This document shows, in pieces, positions 5,310 through 5,316 of a stretch of 5,316 nt of DNA (position 1 is its first letter; every line of letters begins with the position of its first letter). This stretch comes from an uncultured Prevotella sp. (lineage in GTDB: Bacteria > Bacteroidota > Bacteroidia > Bacteroidales > Bacteroidaceae). The translations under genes were made by a program, and so were the position numbers. Below the pieces are notes generated by a model. The model had not been told where the DNA came from and searched no databases. It was given only the letters and a program-made list of their open reading frames with translations. The stretch lies in NCBI GenBank assembly GCA_946055365.1, contig CAMGFM010000111.1, positions 1 to 5,316 on the forward strand, read 5' to 3'.

Positions 5310-5316
5310 TAAAATT

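Noticed and set aside
4951..5316. A riboswitch (for example cobalamin) controlling the receptor
   Set aside because: The consensus -7 box at 4978-4985 predicts a leader of only about 25 bases, and the hairpins lie upstream of it. No conserved riboswitch core was recognised.
5212..5316. Terminal inverted repeat of an insertion sequence at the right edge
   Set aside because: No transposase fragment, matching opposite end or target-site duplication is visible, so the palindromes alone do not support an IS call.

Overview
The window looks like chromosomal DNA from a member of the Bacteroidota, most likely order Bacteroidales (Prevotella/Bacteroides/Muribaculaceae-like). The evidence is a TonB-dependent receptor with an N-terminal carboxypeptidase-regulatory-like domain, a lipoprotein whose acylated Cys is followed by an Asp-rich Bacteroidota surface-export signal, a promoter element fitting the Bacteroidota -7 consensus TAnnTTTG, and short intergenic repeats of a type I associate with these genomes. 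A genus cannot be fixed from sequence alone.

All genes lie on the minus strand, so transcription runs from high to low coordinates. From right to left: (i) 4951-5316, a gene-free region with a series of inverted repeats (5054-5309) and, next to the receptor gene, a promoter preceded by heptamers spaced 11 bp apart; (ii) 2209-4950, a 913-aa TonB-dependent outer-membrane receptor; (iii) 1968-2208, a structured 241-bp gap with a GC-rich stem, an AT-rich hairpin and copies of a roughly 21-bp repeat motif; (iv) 417-1967, a 516-aa surface-type lipoprotein with a predicted parallel beta-helix body; (v) 33-416, a gene-free region with a clear rho-independent terminator, a homopolymer A/T tract, a 22-bp tandem repeat and another copy of the 21-bp motif; (vi) 1-32, the first ten codons of a further exported-protein gene that runs out of the window.

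The working model is a two-component outer-membrane uptake module. The TonB-dependent barrel imports a substrate, and the beta-helix lipoprotein occupies the partner position that SusD-type lipoproteins hold in glycan systems. No SusD homologue, glycosidase, sigma/anti-sigma pair or transporter is in the window, so the substrate is unknown. The best clue is the promoter. Three heptamers related to TGTAACA, 11 bp apart, end 9 bp upstream of the -7 box where the -33 box should be. This resembles activator sites of the PhoB/OmpR family and suggests, as a hypothesis only, induction by a response regulator, possibly under phosphate limitation.
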